DNA of 64,000 nucleotides from an uncultured Eubacteriales bacterium. GTDB taxonomy: Bacteria; Bacillota; Clostridia; Oscillospirales; Acutalibacteraceae. Location of the stretch: the NCBI GenBank assembly GCA_934630515.1, contig CAKTVV010000009.1:1-64000 (forward strand). Reading direction: 5' to 3'. Below the pieces are notes generated by a model. It saw only the letters and a list, made by a program, of their open reading frames with translations. It did not search any database and had not been told where the DNA came from. This document shows positions 24,848-33,685 of this stretch, in pieces (the first letter of the stretch is position 1; the number at the start of each line of letters is the position of its first letter). The translations under genes and the position numbers were made by a program.

Positions 24848-24888
24848 ATAACAATCTTATGCCTTTGTGCAAATCGGAGGGTATTATC

Positions 24889-26718
24889 ATGTGTGGAATT
24901 GTCGGCTATATCGGGCAAAAGCCCGCTGCACCCCTGCTGCTGGAGGGGTTATCCAAGCTGGAATATCGTGGCTACGACTCCGCCGGCGTGGCACTGCTGG
25001 ACGCCGCCGGGCTGTCTGTACACAAATATAAAGGACGACTGCAAATCCTCGCCGATCATATGCACGGCGGTGAGGGATATCCCCAAACCACCGGGATCGG
25101 ACACACCCGCTGGGCGACCCACGGCAAGCCCTGCGACGAGAATTCCCATCCCCATGTCAGCCAACGGGGACGGTTCGCCGTAGTCCATAACGGCATCATC
25201 GAAAACTACCGGTCGCTAAAGGACGAATTGATGGCGGAGGGGGTCGTTTTCTCCTCCGAGACCGATACCGAGGTAGTCGCCCAATTGCTGGAGCGGCTGT
25301 ATACCGGTGATTTTCTGGCAGCGGTACAGGCAACGGTGGCACAGCTGGAGGGCTCCTATACGTTTGGGATCCTCTGCGCCGACCACCCCGACGAGATCAT
25401 CGCCGTGCGCAACGCCACACCGCTGATCGTAGGGCTGGCGGAGGACGGCAACTTCATTGCCTCCGATATTACGGCTGTGCTGGCGCATACCCGCCGCATC
25501 ATCCAACTGGCTGACCATGAGATCGTACGGCTAACTGCCGACAGCGTACAGATCTATGCTGCCGACGGCTCTCCCATCGAAAAAGAGATACGCACGGTGG
25601 ATTGGGATGTGACCGCCGCCGAAAAAGGCGGCTACGCCCATTTCATGCTCAAGGAGATCATGGAGCAGCCTCAGGCGCTGGCGGCAACTATCTCCCCCCG
25701 TATCGGCGAACAGGGACATATCGTGCTGGACGGCGTATCCTTTACAAAGGAGCAACTGGAGCGGCTGGAGCGCATCGTAATTGTGGCTTGCGGCTCCGCC
25801 TACCACGCCGGTATGGTTGGTAAGTATTTTCTGGAAAAGGTCGTCCGCATTCCGGTGGAGGTCGATGTGGCGTCGGAATTCCGGTATCGGGATCCGCTGG
25901 TCAACGACCGTACCTTAGCCATCATCATCAGCCAGTCGGGCGAGACCGCCGACACGCTGGCGGCACTGCGGGAGGCACACGCCCGGGGCGCCCGGGTGCT
26001 GTCTATCGTCAATGTAGTCGGCAGCTCCATCGCCAGTGAAAGCGACGATGTGCTGTATACCTGGGCGGGACCGGAGATCGCCGTTGCGACCACCAAGGGA
26101 TATACCACACAGGTATGTATGCTGTATCTGGTAGGGCTGTATATGGCGAAAACGCTGGGACGCATCTCCGATGCCGAAACAGCCGCCTATCTGGAGCAGG
26201 TGCAGACCATCCCCCGGCTGGCAGCAGAGGGGCTGAAAAACGAGGAGCAGCTGAAACGCATCGCCCGCCAGTGTGTGGAACTGGAGGATGCTTATTTTAT
26301 CGGGCGCAACGTGGATTATGCGGTCGCTCTGGAAGCATCGCTGAAGCTGAAGGAGATCAGCTACATCCACTCCGAGGCCTATGCCGCCGGAGAGCTGAAG
26401 CACGGCACCATCTCGCTGGTCGAGGATGGCACCTTTGTTGTGGCGCTGGCTTGTCAGGGTCAGCTGATCGACAAGACCATGTCCAATATCAAAGAGGTCA
26501 AGGCACGGGGCGGCCATGTGCTGGTCGTCACCGACAAAAGCCATGCCGACCGATTCCCGGAGGCGGACGAGGTGCTGGCAGTTCCGGATGCACCGGAGCT
26601 GTTCGCCGCCGTGCCGCAGGTGGTGCCGATGCAGCTGCTGTCCTATTATATTTCCCTGTACCGTGGCTGCGATGTGGATAAGCCCCGCAACCTGGCAAAA
26701 AGCGTTACAGTTGAATAA
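24889..26718 (+). CDS. glmS: Glutamine--fructose-6-phosphate aminotransferase
   Basis: About 609 residues. It makes glucosamine 6-phosphate for cell-wall precursors. The glutaminase nucleophile Cys follows the initiator Met (MCGIVGYIG), so the start is 24889, with CGGAGG upstream. N-terminal nucleophile-hydrolase motifs include GIGHTRWATHG and HNGIIENY. Two SIS sugar-phosphate isomerase domains follow (CGSAYHAG, SQSGETADTLAAL, TTKGYTTQV), and the C-terminus ends KPRNLAKSVTVE as in the family. It is a single-gene unit with a strong promoter and a strong terminator. Confidence 0.98.
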   Translation: MCGIVGYIGQKPAAPLLLEGLSKLEYRGYDSAGVALLDAAGLSVHKYKGRLQILADHMHGGEGYPQTTGIGHTRWATHGKPCDENSHPHVSQRGRFAVVHNGIIENYRSLKDELMAEGVVFSSETDTEVVAQLLERLYTGDFLAAVQATVAQLEGSYTFGILCADHPDEIIAVRNATPLIVGLAEDGNFIASDITAVLAHTRRIIQLADHEIVRLTADSVQIYAADGSPIEKEIRTVDWDVTAAEKGGYAHFMLKEIMEQPQALAATISPRIGEQGHIVLDGVSFTKEQLERLERIVIVACGSAYHAGMVGKYFLEKVVRIPVEVDVASEFRYRDPLVNDRTLAIIISQSGETADTLAALREAHARGARVLSIVNVVGSSIASESDDVLYTWAGPEIAVATTKGYTTQVCMLYLVGLYMAKTLGRISDAETAAYLEQVQTIPRLAAEGLKNEEQLKRIARQCVELEDAYFIGRNVDYAVALEASLKLKEISYIHSEAYAAGELKHGTISLVEDGTFVVALACQGQLIDKTMSNIKEVKARGGHVLVVTDKSHADRFPEADEVLAVPDAPELFAAVPQVVPMQLLSYYISLYRGCDVDKPRNLAKSVTVE

Positions 26719-26739
26719 ACCGCTCTGCAGAATATCAAA

Positions 26740-26771
26740 GCCGCCCTCCGGGAATAGACCCGGAGGGCGGC
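26740..26771. terminator. Bidirectional terminator between glmS and the P-type ATPase-like gene
   Basis: gccgccctccggg (26740-26752) pairs perfectly with cccggagggcggc (26759-26771) over a 6-base loop. T-rich sequence follows on the plus side, and the mirror position is A-rich. Confidence 0.85.
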
Positions 26772-26788
26772 TTATTCACTATTCTCGG

Positions 26789-29452
26789 TTATCCGATGCG
26801 CCGGAACAGGGGCGCTATCGCTGTCACCAGCGACGCCGCCGCTATGTACAGCAACGCCGGTATAGCATAGCCGCTGATCCCCTTCAGCGCCCACCATGCT
26901 CCCAGCAGCAAACCGCATACAGCTGCCACCGTTCCCACTGTCTGAGCAATGCAGTATTTCACCTGCAGGCTGCGGCACACAGCCAACGCCAGTGCCATAC
27001 CCAAAATATGCCCGTTTGACGCCAGCACCGCCGGGGAATCGGCACTTTTTTCTGCCATGAGCCGCTCACAGATCCGTCCCGCCGGAGTCGGCAGCACCTC
27101 TACATAGTATTCATCCAGATCAAAATCCCGGCACAGGCTCTCCGCCGTAATATTGGGGTCGCAGGAGCGCAGCAGCAGGGTCACCTTTGCCCGGCACAGC
27201 TCCTGCAGCGCCTCCCGGATCTCCTCATCCGGCTGATAGCTGACCACAAACATAGCGGACAGCTCCCCCGCCGTAGACAGATATACCAGCTGACGACCAT
27301 CCTTGGCATACCGTGCCTCATAGTCTGAGGAGGGCACGTCAACGCCATGATTCTGCAGCAGCCGGCGATTACCCACCAGCACCCGCCGGCCATTCACCCA
27401 GCCGGACAAGCCCATATTCTGCTCATACACCAGACTATCCACTTCCGCCAGCAGCTCCAGCTTATTCTCGATTATCCGGCGGAATATACGGGATAAGGGA
27501 CCTCCTGCCCGGATCGACAACGAAGCGGCATCGATGATCGCCTCGTCGATATGGGTCCCGGAGAAGGTCTTAATGCCGTGGAGCAGCATACTCTCATCGG
27601 GGTACAGATCCGACACATCCAGCGTCACGCCGTCCGGAGAGCCAAACGCCTGCACCGCCTCATATCCCACCAGAAAACCGCCCTTTTGCAGCATCCGGTC
27701 GCTGCAGCGCCGCAGGAACAGCTGCGTGAACAAACCCAGCGGCACAGTGGACAGACACAGCAGATACCCACAAGCCTCCAGCCACGCAAACGTTCCCTTC
27801 AGCGCTCCGGAGAGCAGCAGCACCGTCGGCAGGATCAGCGACAGCAATACCGTGACCGGCGTAAGCCACCGGGCGCAGCGGTCGCTGCCGTCCTCGCCGG
27901 CGGAATGCTCCAAGTAGCCGGACAGGAACGCCGTCGGATGGAAATACGCCACTTTTGCGTCGCCATCCATGGATACCCGACGACCGATCTCCTGCAGATC
28001 AGCGGCATCCGCCACCAGCGACGCTGTATATTTCTCTCCGGGATAGGCAATAAAAGCAAAATTATTCTGTGTGCGCACCGCCTGCACATAGCGAGCCCCC
28101 GCCGAAGCCACTGCTGACAGTCCTGCCAGCGCCGGCAATACCGGCAGCGCTGCTCCGGTATGGAAGAACCGAACGATTGCACCGCTCAAGCCGAACAGCA
28201 TCGTCACGGACATGGCGGTTTCGCTGTTTGCCCGCAGCGAAACCAGTCCGGTCACGCCCCGTGCCACCGCCGGGTAATTCAGCACCGCCAGCAGGATCAG
28301 TATAAACGACTGCACCGTCAGGTAGCCCATATCCGGCAGCAGCGCCACCCCCATCGTCACCAACAGAGTCAGCACCAACGCTGCGATCTCCAGCAATGCG
28401 GACAGCAGGAATCCCAAGCCCGCCATCCGGCGGCGGTACTGCAGCTCCAGCCGCACTGCCTGCGCCTCATCGTAAGAGGAGAAATCCTCGATCTCCTCCG
28501 GCTCCTCCTCCGGCGGCTCCGGCTCCTCCTCCGGCTCGTTGGTCTCCTCTTCGCCCGCCAGCACAAAATCCCGGATCTTTTCCTCACGGGTCTGGCGCAG
28601 CCGTTCCGCCGGATCCTCCTCCGATTCCTCGGCGTCCTCTACCGTCTCTACCCGCACCAGCTCCTCCAGAGACAGCTGATCCGGCATCGCCGCCGACACC
28701 GGCGGCTCAGTCGGCGCAGTCTCCGGCGCCGGCGATATATCCTGCGGTGTCTCGACCGCCGGCTCGGCAGACGGCGCAACCGCAGGAATGATGCGGGTAG
28801 GCGTCAGATCCTCCGGCTCTGCTGTGATCGCCGGCTTCAACGTCACCGACGGTTCCTTTGCACGCACCGGCGGAAACGCATCCGCCGTATCAAACGAATC
28901 CGGCTCGGCTGCCGCCGGTGTTTCCGCTGCCGGCATGTCCGGAGTCTCCGGCTCGGCAGCCACTGGCGGCTCCGCAGCAGGGGCTTCGGCGCATGAAACC
29001 GGCTTTTCAGCTGAAATGGCAGGCATCGACGGGGATTCCGGCGTTACGCTGTGAGAGAACGTCTCCGTTCTGTCATGCGTACCCAGCGGATCCAGCCCCC
29101 AGTCCGCCCAATCCTCCATCGCAACCTCCGGCTCCCTCCGACGCCGTTCCTTACGGCGCTGCCTGCGGAGCTGACGGCGGCTCGGCGGAGCTTCCGTTTC
29201 CTCAAAGCGCAGCGGCGGAACCTCATAAGCGGCGTCCATCGTCTCCTCCGGCTCCACGACAGTCTCCACCGAAACCGGCTCGGCTGCCGGGGCTGCCGTC
29301 TCCCATTCCAGCCGGGGTGTCTCCGGCGGCACAGCTGCAGGGGCAGTCTCGGCCGGCGGCAACGGCTCGGCTGCGCCGAGCGGCTTACCCTCCGCCTTTT
29401 CCCGTTCCAGCGTATCCACCAGGGCGTCCAAATCGATCGGATCGTGCGCCAT
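26789..29452 (-). CDS. Membrane protein resembling a P-type ATPase without catalytic motifs
   Basis: A protein of 887 residues. Residues 1-330 are a disordered-looking region rich in Ala, Pro and Glu, with an arginine-rich patch near residue 95 (RRQLRRQRRKERRRR). Helices start near 342 and recur up to the C-terminus. The back half follows the order of a P1B-type ATPase. WVNGRRVLVGNRRLL near 689 matches the nucleotide-domain block, and DEYYVEVLPTPAGRICERL matches the hinge region. The phosphorylation motif DKTGT is replaced (LDVSDLYPDE near 611), TGD becomes LRSCDP and GDGxNDxPAL becomes KSADSPAVLAS. Transport by phosphorylation seems impossible, so a regulatory or structural role is likely. 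It is co-transcribed with rlmB. Confidence 0.7.
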   Translation of the reverse strand: MAHDPIDLDALVDTLEREKAEGKPLGAAEPLPPAETAPAAVPPETPRLEWETAAPAAEPVSVETVVEPEETMDAAYEVPPLRFEETEAPPSRRQLRRQRRKERRRREPEVAMEDWADWGLDPLGTHDRTETFSHSVTPESPSMPAISAEKPVSCAEAPAAEPPVAAEPETPDMPAAETPAAAEPDSFDTADAFPPVRAKEPSVTLKPAITAEPEDLTPTRIIPAVAPSAEPAVETPQDISPAPETAPTEPPVSAAMPDQLSLEELVRVETVEDAEESEEDPAERLRQTREEKIRDFVLAGEEETNEPEEEPEPPEEEPEEIEDFSSYDEAQAVRLELQYRRRMAGLGFLLSALLEIAALVLTLLVTMGVALLPDMGYLTVQSFILILLAVLNYPAVARGVTGLVSLRANSETAMSVTMLFGLSGAIVRFFHTGAALPVLPALAGLSAVASAGARYVQAVRTQNNFAFIAYPGEKYTASLVADAADLQEIGRRVSMDGDAKVAYFHPTAFLSGYLEHSAGEDGSDRCARWLTPVTVLLSLILPTVLLLSGALKGTFAWLEACGYLLCLSTVPLGLFTQLFLRRCSDRMLQKGGFLVGYEAVQAFGSPDGVTLDVSDLYPDESMLLHGIKTFSGTHIDEAIIDAASLSIRAGGPLSRIFRRIIENKLELLAEVDSLVYEQNMGLSGWVNGRRVLVGNRRLLQNHGVDVPSSDYEARYAKDGRQLVYLSTAGELSAMFVVSYQPDEEIREALQELCRAKVTLLLRSCDPNITAESLCRDFDLDEYYVEVLPTPAGRICERLMAEKSADSPAVLASNGHILGMALALAVCRSLQVKYCIAQTVGTVAAVCGLLLGAWWALKGISGYAIPALLYIAAASLVTAIAPLFRRIG

Positions 29453-29489
29453 ACCGATACCACTCCTTACTTCCTAAGATCCGGCGCTG

Positions 29490-30266
29490 TCAGCCGTTTA
29501 CCGCAGGAATATGCCGCCGCTGGCGAGCCGCCTCATACAGCACAATGCCACACGCCACCGACGCATTCAGCGAATTGATACGCCCCGCCATAGGCAGCGA
29601 CAGGATGAAATCGCATTGCTGCTTAACCAGACGGCTGATGCCCCGCCCCTCGGAGCCGACCACCAGCGCCATCGCTCCGCTCAGGTCTGTGGAACACCAA
29701 TCCGAGCCGTCCATATCCAGCCCGTATATCCACAGCCCCGCCTCTTTAAGCTGCCGCAGGGTATCCGACAGATTCGTCACCCGGGCGACCGGCACATATT
29801 CCACCGCTCCGGCGGAGGCTTTGTAGACCGTACTGGTCAATCCCACCGACCGCCGACGAGGAATGATCACCCCATGCGCACCCGCCGCCTCGGCGGTACG
29901 CAGAATGGCACCCAGATTATGAGGATCCTCCAGCTCGTCGCATACGATCACAAACGGCGGCTCGCCCTTTTCCCGGGCAATTGCCAATATGTCCTCCACC
30001 TCGACGTATTCCTTGCACGCCGCCAGTGCGATCACGCCCTGATGGTTCGCCGCCAGTGCATCCAGCTTGCGGCTATCCGCCTCCTTGACGGGAATCCCCT
30101 TTTCCCGGCAGCGAGCCAGGATAGCCCCTAAGCTGCCCCGCCGCTCCTGCATATCGCTGCGGGCGACCCACACGCTATCCAGCGGGCGATCCGCTTTGAG
30201 CGCCTCCGTCACGGCGTTGCGTCCGGCGATCACATCGGTGCCGGGGCGCTTTTCCTGCTGTTCCAT
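29490..30266 (-). CDS. rlmB: 23S rRNA (guanosine(2251)-2'-O)-methyltransferase RlmB
   Basis: A protein of 258 residues. The N-terminal substrate-binding domain (VIAGRNAVTEALKADRPLDSVWVA) is followed by a SPOUT knot with DELEDPHNLGAILRTAEAAGAHGVII, VVGSEGRGISRLVKQQCDFILSLPM and the conserved end SLNASVACGIVLYEA. It methylates ribosomal RNA or possibly tRNA; RlmB and TrmH families are hard to separate by eye. The start codon has only a weak ribosome site (GATAGAGAGC). The promoter is at 30306-30334. Confidence 0.92.
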   Translation of the reverse strand: MEQQEKRPGTDVIAGRNAVTEALKADRPLDSVWVARSDMQERRGSLGAILARCREKGIPVKEADSRKLDALAANHQGVIALAACKEYVEVEDILAIAREKGEPPFVIVCDELEDPHNLGAILRTAEAAGAHGVIIPRRRSVGLTSTVYKASAGAVEYVPVARVTNLSDTLRQLKEAGLWIYGLDMDGSDWCSTDLSGAMALVVGSEGRGISRLVKQQCDFILSLPMAGRINSLNASVACGIVLYEAARQRRHIPAVNG

Positions 30267-30305
30267 CTGCTCTCTATCTCCTATATAGTGTGTATTTACC
30301 TTATA

Positions 30306-30334
30306 ATCCTACCATATATGCGAAAAAAATACAA
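30306..30334 (-). promoter_or_regulatory. rlmB promoter
   Basis: On the minus strand TTGTAT (30329-30334) and TAGGAT (30306-30311) are spaced by 17 bases, about 40 bases upstream of rlmB. Confidence 0.6.
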
Positions 30335-30583
30335 GATTTCTAAGAAATTTTTTTGGAATCGGCTTTGGGGTATTCCGGCAACGGACACCGATGCTATCCA
30401 TGCGGATAGGTGCGGTACATTTCCTTGCAAAATCGTCTTTCTCATGCGCACAAAGCCCTAAAAGTGCCCGCACCCCGCAAGAATGTAGCTACGGTCTGGC
30501 ACCGGCAAAAAATCCTCTCTTCAGCCTGACCTCAGATATGCCGGTCATCCTTGCTTTACCTACGGAGATAACCTGTCCGTGCG
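30335..30583. other. Intergenic stretch without a supported gene
   Basis: Only short frames without ribosome sites are present here, the longest on the plus strand at 30391-30633, which runs into the terminator. No repeat or RNA motif was recognised. It separates the conserved rlmB region from the UvrA-like gene. Confidence 0.5.
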
Positions 30584-30626
30584 AAAAGCAAAGCCACCTG
30601 ACTTTTGAGGGTCAGATGGCGTTTGC
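30584..30626 (-). terminator. Terminator of the UvrA-like gene
   Basis: Bases 30588-30602 pair with 30611-30626 with one bulge and one mismatch. Four T follow on the minus strand (30584-30587). It starts about 30 bases past the stop codon. Confidence 0.75.
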
Positions 30627-30656
30627 TCTTTGATGCGTCTGCACAGTCAGAAAATT

Positions 30657-33134
30657 TTACAGATAGCGACCTGTGATGCTGCACGGATTTTTCTTTATTT
30701 CCTCTTGTGTTCCGCTTGCCACGATTTGACCGCCTGCTTCTCCGCCGCCCGGTCCCATATCAATCACATAGTCGGCGTTCCGAATCACATCCAGATCATG
30801 CTCAATGACGACAACCGTTGCGCCATTATCCAAAAGCGCCTGAAAGACACCAAGCATCACCTGCACATCCAGTGGATGTAGACCGATAGACGGTTCGTCA
30901 AACACGAAAACCGAATCTCCCTGCGTTTTTCCGATCTCGCTTGCCAGTTTAAGCCGCTGCGCCTCTCCGCCGGACAGACTCGGTGTTTCCTCACCCAGCG
31001 TCAGGTAGCCAAGACCGAGCTGCTGCAGAATGTATAGCCTTTGGTTGACGGTTTTCATATCTTGACAAAAGTCAATCGCCGAATTTACATCCATATCCAT
31101 CAGCTCCGGCAGGGAAATGCTCACCCCCGCCTTGTTGGTGAGCTTTATATCATAGGCAGCTCGCCCATAACGGGAGCCTCGGCAATCCGGACAAGGAATA
31201 TCGACATCCGGCAGGAATTGCACATCCAGACTAACAACACCCGTGCCGTCGCAGCCGGGGCAGCGCAGAGTGCCGGTGTTATAAGAAAAGTCGCTCGCCT
31301 TATAGCCCTTGCTTCTGGCAGCGGGCGACCGGGCATAGAGTTTGCGCAGTTCATCGTGAACACCTGCGTAAGTGGCGACTGTGGACCGGACGTTGACGCC
31401 AATGGGGGTTGCGTCGATCAGCTTAACATGGGCAATCCCGTTTGCGCATATCCGGCGGACGTGTGCCGGGAGCGCCGTTCCTGCAATTTCGGCTTCCAGA
31501 GCAGGAACAAGGCTTTCCAGCACCATAGTCGTCTTACCGGAGCCGGATACGCCGGTAACGACGGTAAGACGTCCCTTGGGAATGTCCACCTCCAACGGCT
31601 TGACCGTATGGATTCGGGAAGTAGCCAAATGAATGATGCCGTCCGCAAAGAGTTCTTCCTTTTTGGTGCAGTTTCTCACCTTTGTTTCGGCTTTGCCGAT
31701 AAGAAACGGCTCGATTTGCGAAGCCGGGTCTTCCACAACAGAAGGAATTGTTCCCTGTGCGATTACATAGCCGCCCTTGGCGCCCGCCTCCGGACCCATC
31801 TCCACGATCCAGTCGGCTTCTTTCAAAATCTGTGTATCGTGATCCACCAAAATGACGGAGTTACCGTCGGCGACGAGGTCGTGCATAACCCCATTCAGCC
31901 CCACGATGTTGGAAGGATGCAGGCCGATAGAGGGCTCGTCCAGCACATACAGAACGCCGGTCGTACGGTTGCGAACAGCACGGGCAAGCTGCATCCGCTG
32001 GCGTTCGCCGGTAGAGAGCGTAGACGCAGAACGGTCGAGCGTCAGATAGCACAGCCCCAGATCCATCAGCCGCTTGGCGGTGCCGAGGAAGGCGTCGCAG
32101 ATGCTCTCTGCCATCGGGCGCATTTTCTCCGGAAGACTGCCGGGGACGCCCTGCACCCATTCCACCAGTCGGGACAGCGTCATGGTGCAGGCCTCATCCA
32201 ACGAAATGCCCCGCAGCTTCGGCGCACGGGCGGCGCTCGAAAGGCGTGTGCCGTGACAATCCGGGCAAGCATCCTCTTTTAAGAACTTTTCCACCCGCTT
32301 CATACCCTTTTCGTCCTTGACCTTGGCAAGGGCGTTTTCTACGGTATAGATAGCATTATAATAGGTGAAATCCAGCTCTCCGGCCTGATTGGAGTTTTTG
32401 GATTTGTAGAGGATGTGCCTTTTCTCGGCAGGGCCGTGATAGACGATCTCCTTTTCCTCTGCGGTCAAGTCACGAAACGGCACATCGGTGCGCACACCCA
32501 TCGCACGGCACACGTCCGTCATCAGCGACCACATCAGGCTGTTCCACGGAGCGACTGCCCCCTCGTCAATGCTGAGAGAGTCATCCGGCACAAGGCTTGC
32601 CATATCCACGGTGCGTATGCTGCCTGTGCCGCCGCAGGTCTTGCAGGCACCTTGCGAATTGAACGCCAGCTCCTCGGCGGAGGGGGCGTAGAAATGCACG
32701 CCGCACACAGGACAGATCAATTCTTTCCCGGCTGCGACCAGCAGCGACGGCTCCAGATAATGCCCATGCGGACAGCGATGGCTGGCAAGACGGGAATACA
32801 TCAGCCGCAGACTGTTCAACAATTCCGTTCCTGTGCCAAAAGTGCTGCGAATACCCGGAACACCGGGACGCTGATGCAACGCCAGCGCAGCAGGAACATA
32901 CAGCACCTCATCCACACTGGCTTTGGATGCCTGCGTCATGCGGCGGCGGGTGTAGGTGGAAAGAGCTTCAAGATAGCGGCGTGAACCCTCGGCATACAGT
33001 ACCCCCAGCGCCAGAGAGGACTTGCCGGAGCCAGATACACCCGCAATTCCGACGATTTTGCCAAGAGGAATTTCAACATCTATGTTTTTCAGGTTGTGGA
33101 CCTTTGCTCCACGAATCAGTATTTTGTCGATCAT
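30657..33134 (-). CDS. UvrA-like tandem ABC ATPase (short UvrA paralogue)
   Basis: About 825 residues, shorter than repair UvrA (about 940). Both ATPase halves are intact: Walker A GVSGSGKSS near residue 32 with signature LSTGERQRMQLA, and GVSGSGKTT near 528 with signature LSGGEAQRLKLA. Each is followed by DEPSIGLHP. Zinc modules are kept (CPVC with CKTCGGTG, and CPGCDGTG with CPDC). No uvrB or uvrC is nearby. Such stand-alone paralogues are often linked to resistance against DNA-binding drugs. The start at 33134 (MIDKILIRGA) has no clear ribosome site; a TTG at 33155 is possible. Confidence 0.88.
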   Translation of the reverse strand: MIDKILIRGAKVHNLKNIDVEIPLGKIVGIAGVSGSGKSSLALGVLYAEGSRRYLEALSTYTRRRMTQASKASVDEVLYVPAALALHQRPGVPGIRSTFGTGTELLNSLRLMYSRLASHRCPHGHYLEPSLLVAAGKELICPVCGVHFYAPSAEELAFNSQGACKTCGGTGSIRTVDMASLVPDDSLSIDEGAVAPWNSLMWSLMTDVCRAMGVRTDVPFRDLTAEEKEIVYHGPAEKRHILYKSKNSNQAGELDFTYYNAIYTVENALAKVKDEKGMKRVEKFLKEDACPDCHGTRLSSAARAPKLRGISLDEACTMTLSRLVEWVQGVPGSLPEKMRPMAESICDAFLGTAKRLMDLGLCYLTLDRSASTLSTGERQRMQLARAVRNRTTGVLYVLDEPSIGLHPSNIVGLNGVMHDLVADGNSVILVDHDTQILKEADWIVEMGPEAGAKGGYVIAQGTIPSVVEDPASQIEPFLIGKAETKVRNCTKKEELFADGIIHLATSRIHTVKPLEVDIPKGRLTVVTGVSGSGKTTMVLESLVPALEAEIAGTALPAHVRRICANGIAHVKLIDATPIGVNVRSTVATYAGVHDELRKLYARSPAARSKGYKASDFSYNTGTLRCPGCDGTGVVSLDVQFLPDVDIPCPDCRGSRYGRAAYDIKLTNKAGVSISLPELMDMDVNSAIDFCQDMKTVNQRLYILQQLGLGYLTLGEETPSLSGGEAQRLKLASEIGKTQGDSVFVFDEPSIGLHPLDVQVMLGVFQALLDNGATVVVIEHDLDVIRNADYVIDMGPGGGEAGGQIVASGTQEEIKKNPCSITGRYL

Positions 33135-33685
33135 CGTTATACTCAAAATATTCAATGTTGTTTTTCAAACGATCGGCAGCAGCTTCCTCTGCCGTGGTGA
33201 CAACTTCCGGCAGTATGCCGTTTAGCGCTTGATTTCCACACGGTCTTTATACTCACCGACTGTCTATCCCGCCCAAGCAGGAAACGCACGAAGAAATGAT
33301 CCACTCCACTTGATACTACAGACACTCACAAGATCGGTTTTTACCAGCAGCCACCATGTGCGACCCCGCTGCTTTTTCCATGATGATTGCCCTTCATGTA
33401 TTGCATTATCATCAATCATCATTATACATCAAAGCAAATCGTATAGGATGCCATTACCTCTGCAATTTACGCCATTATGATACCACAAGCAGGACGAATT
33501 TTCAATTGCTTTTGGCTTATATCCGATTCTGAACACAGCAAAAGCGCCCTGCCTCTCAGAAGCGTATAACGCTGTGTTTATGCTGTTGTATGCTGGCAAA
33601 TACTTTTACAGATCGGTCTTGTACTTTTTGCAGCCGTATGATAGACTATAAATTAACGTTATTAACGTTAAAAGGTGAACCCTGT
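33135..33685. other. AT-rich intergenic stretch, left edge of the low-GC island
   Basis: About 550 bases with no supported gene on either strand. Composition falls sharply from the GC-rich flank, and short unrelated frames occur without ribosome sites. It contains a tandem 9-base repeat at 33652-33669. It may carry the promoter of the UvrA-like gene, but no convincing boxes were seen. Confidence 0.5.
33652..33669. repeat. Tandem 9-base repeat
   Basis: attaacgtt occurs twice in a row (33652-33660 and 33661-33669). Because aacgtt is itself palindromic, the pair also forms an imperfect inverted repeat. It lies 17 bases beyond the stop codon of the unknown gene at 33686-34411. Confidence 0.6.

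Noticed and set aside
30391..30633. Possible 80-codon plus-strand gene
   Set aside because: No ribosome site, no recognisable features, and its end lies in a terminator hairpin.
33229..33480. Possible 83-codon plus-strand gene in the AT-rich island
   Set aside because: No ribosome site, no recognisable domain, and frames of this size arise by chance in this stretch.
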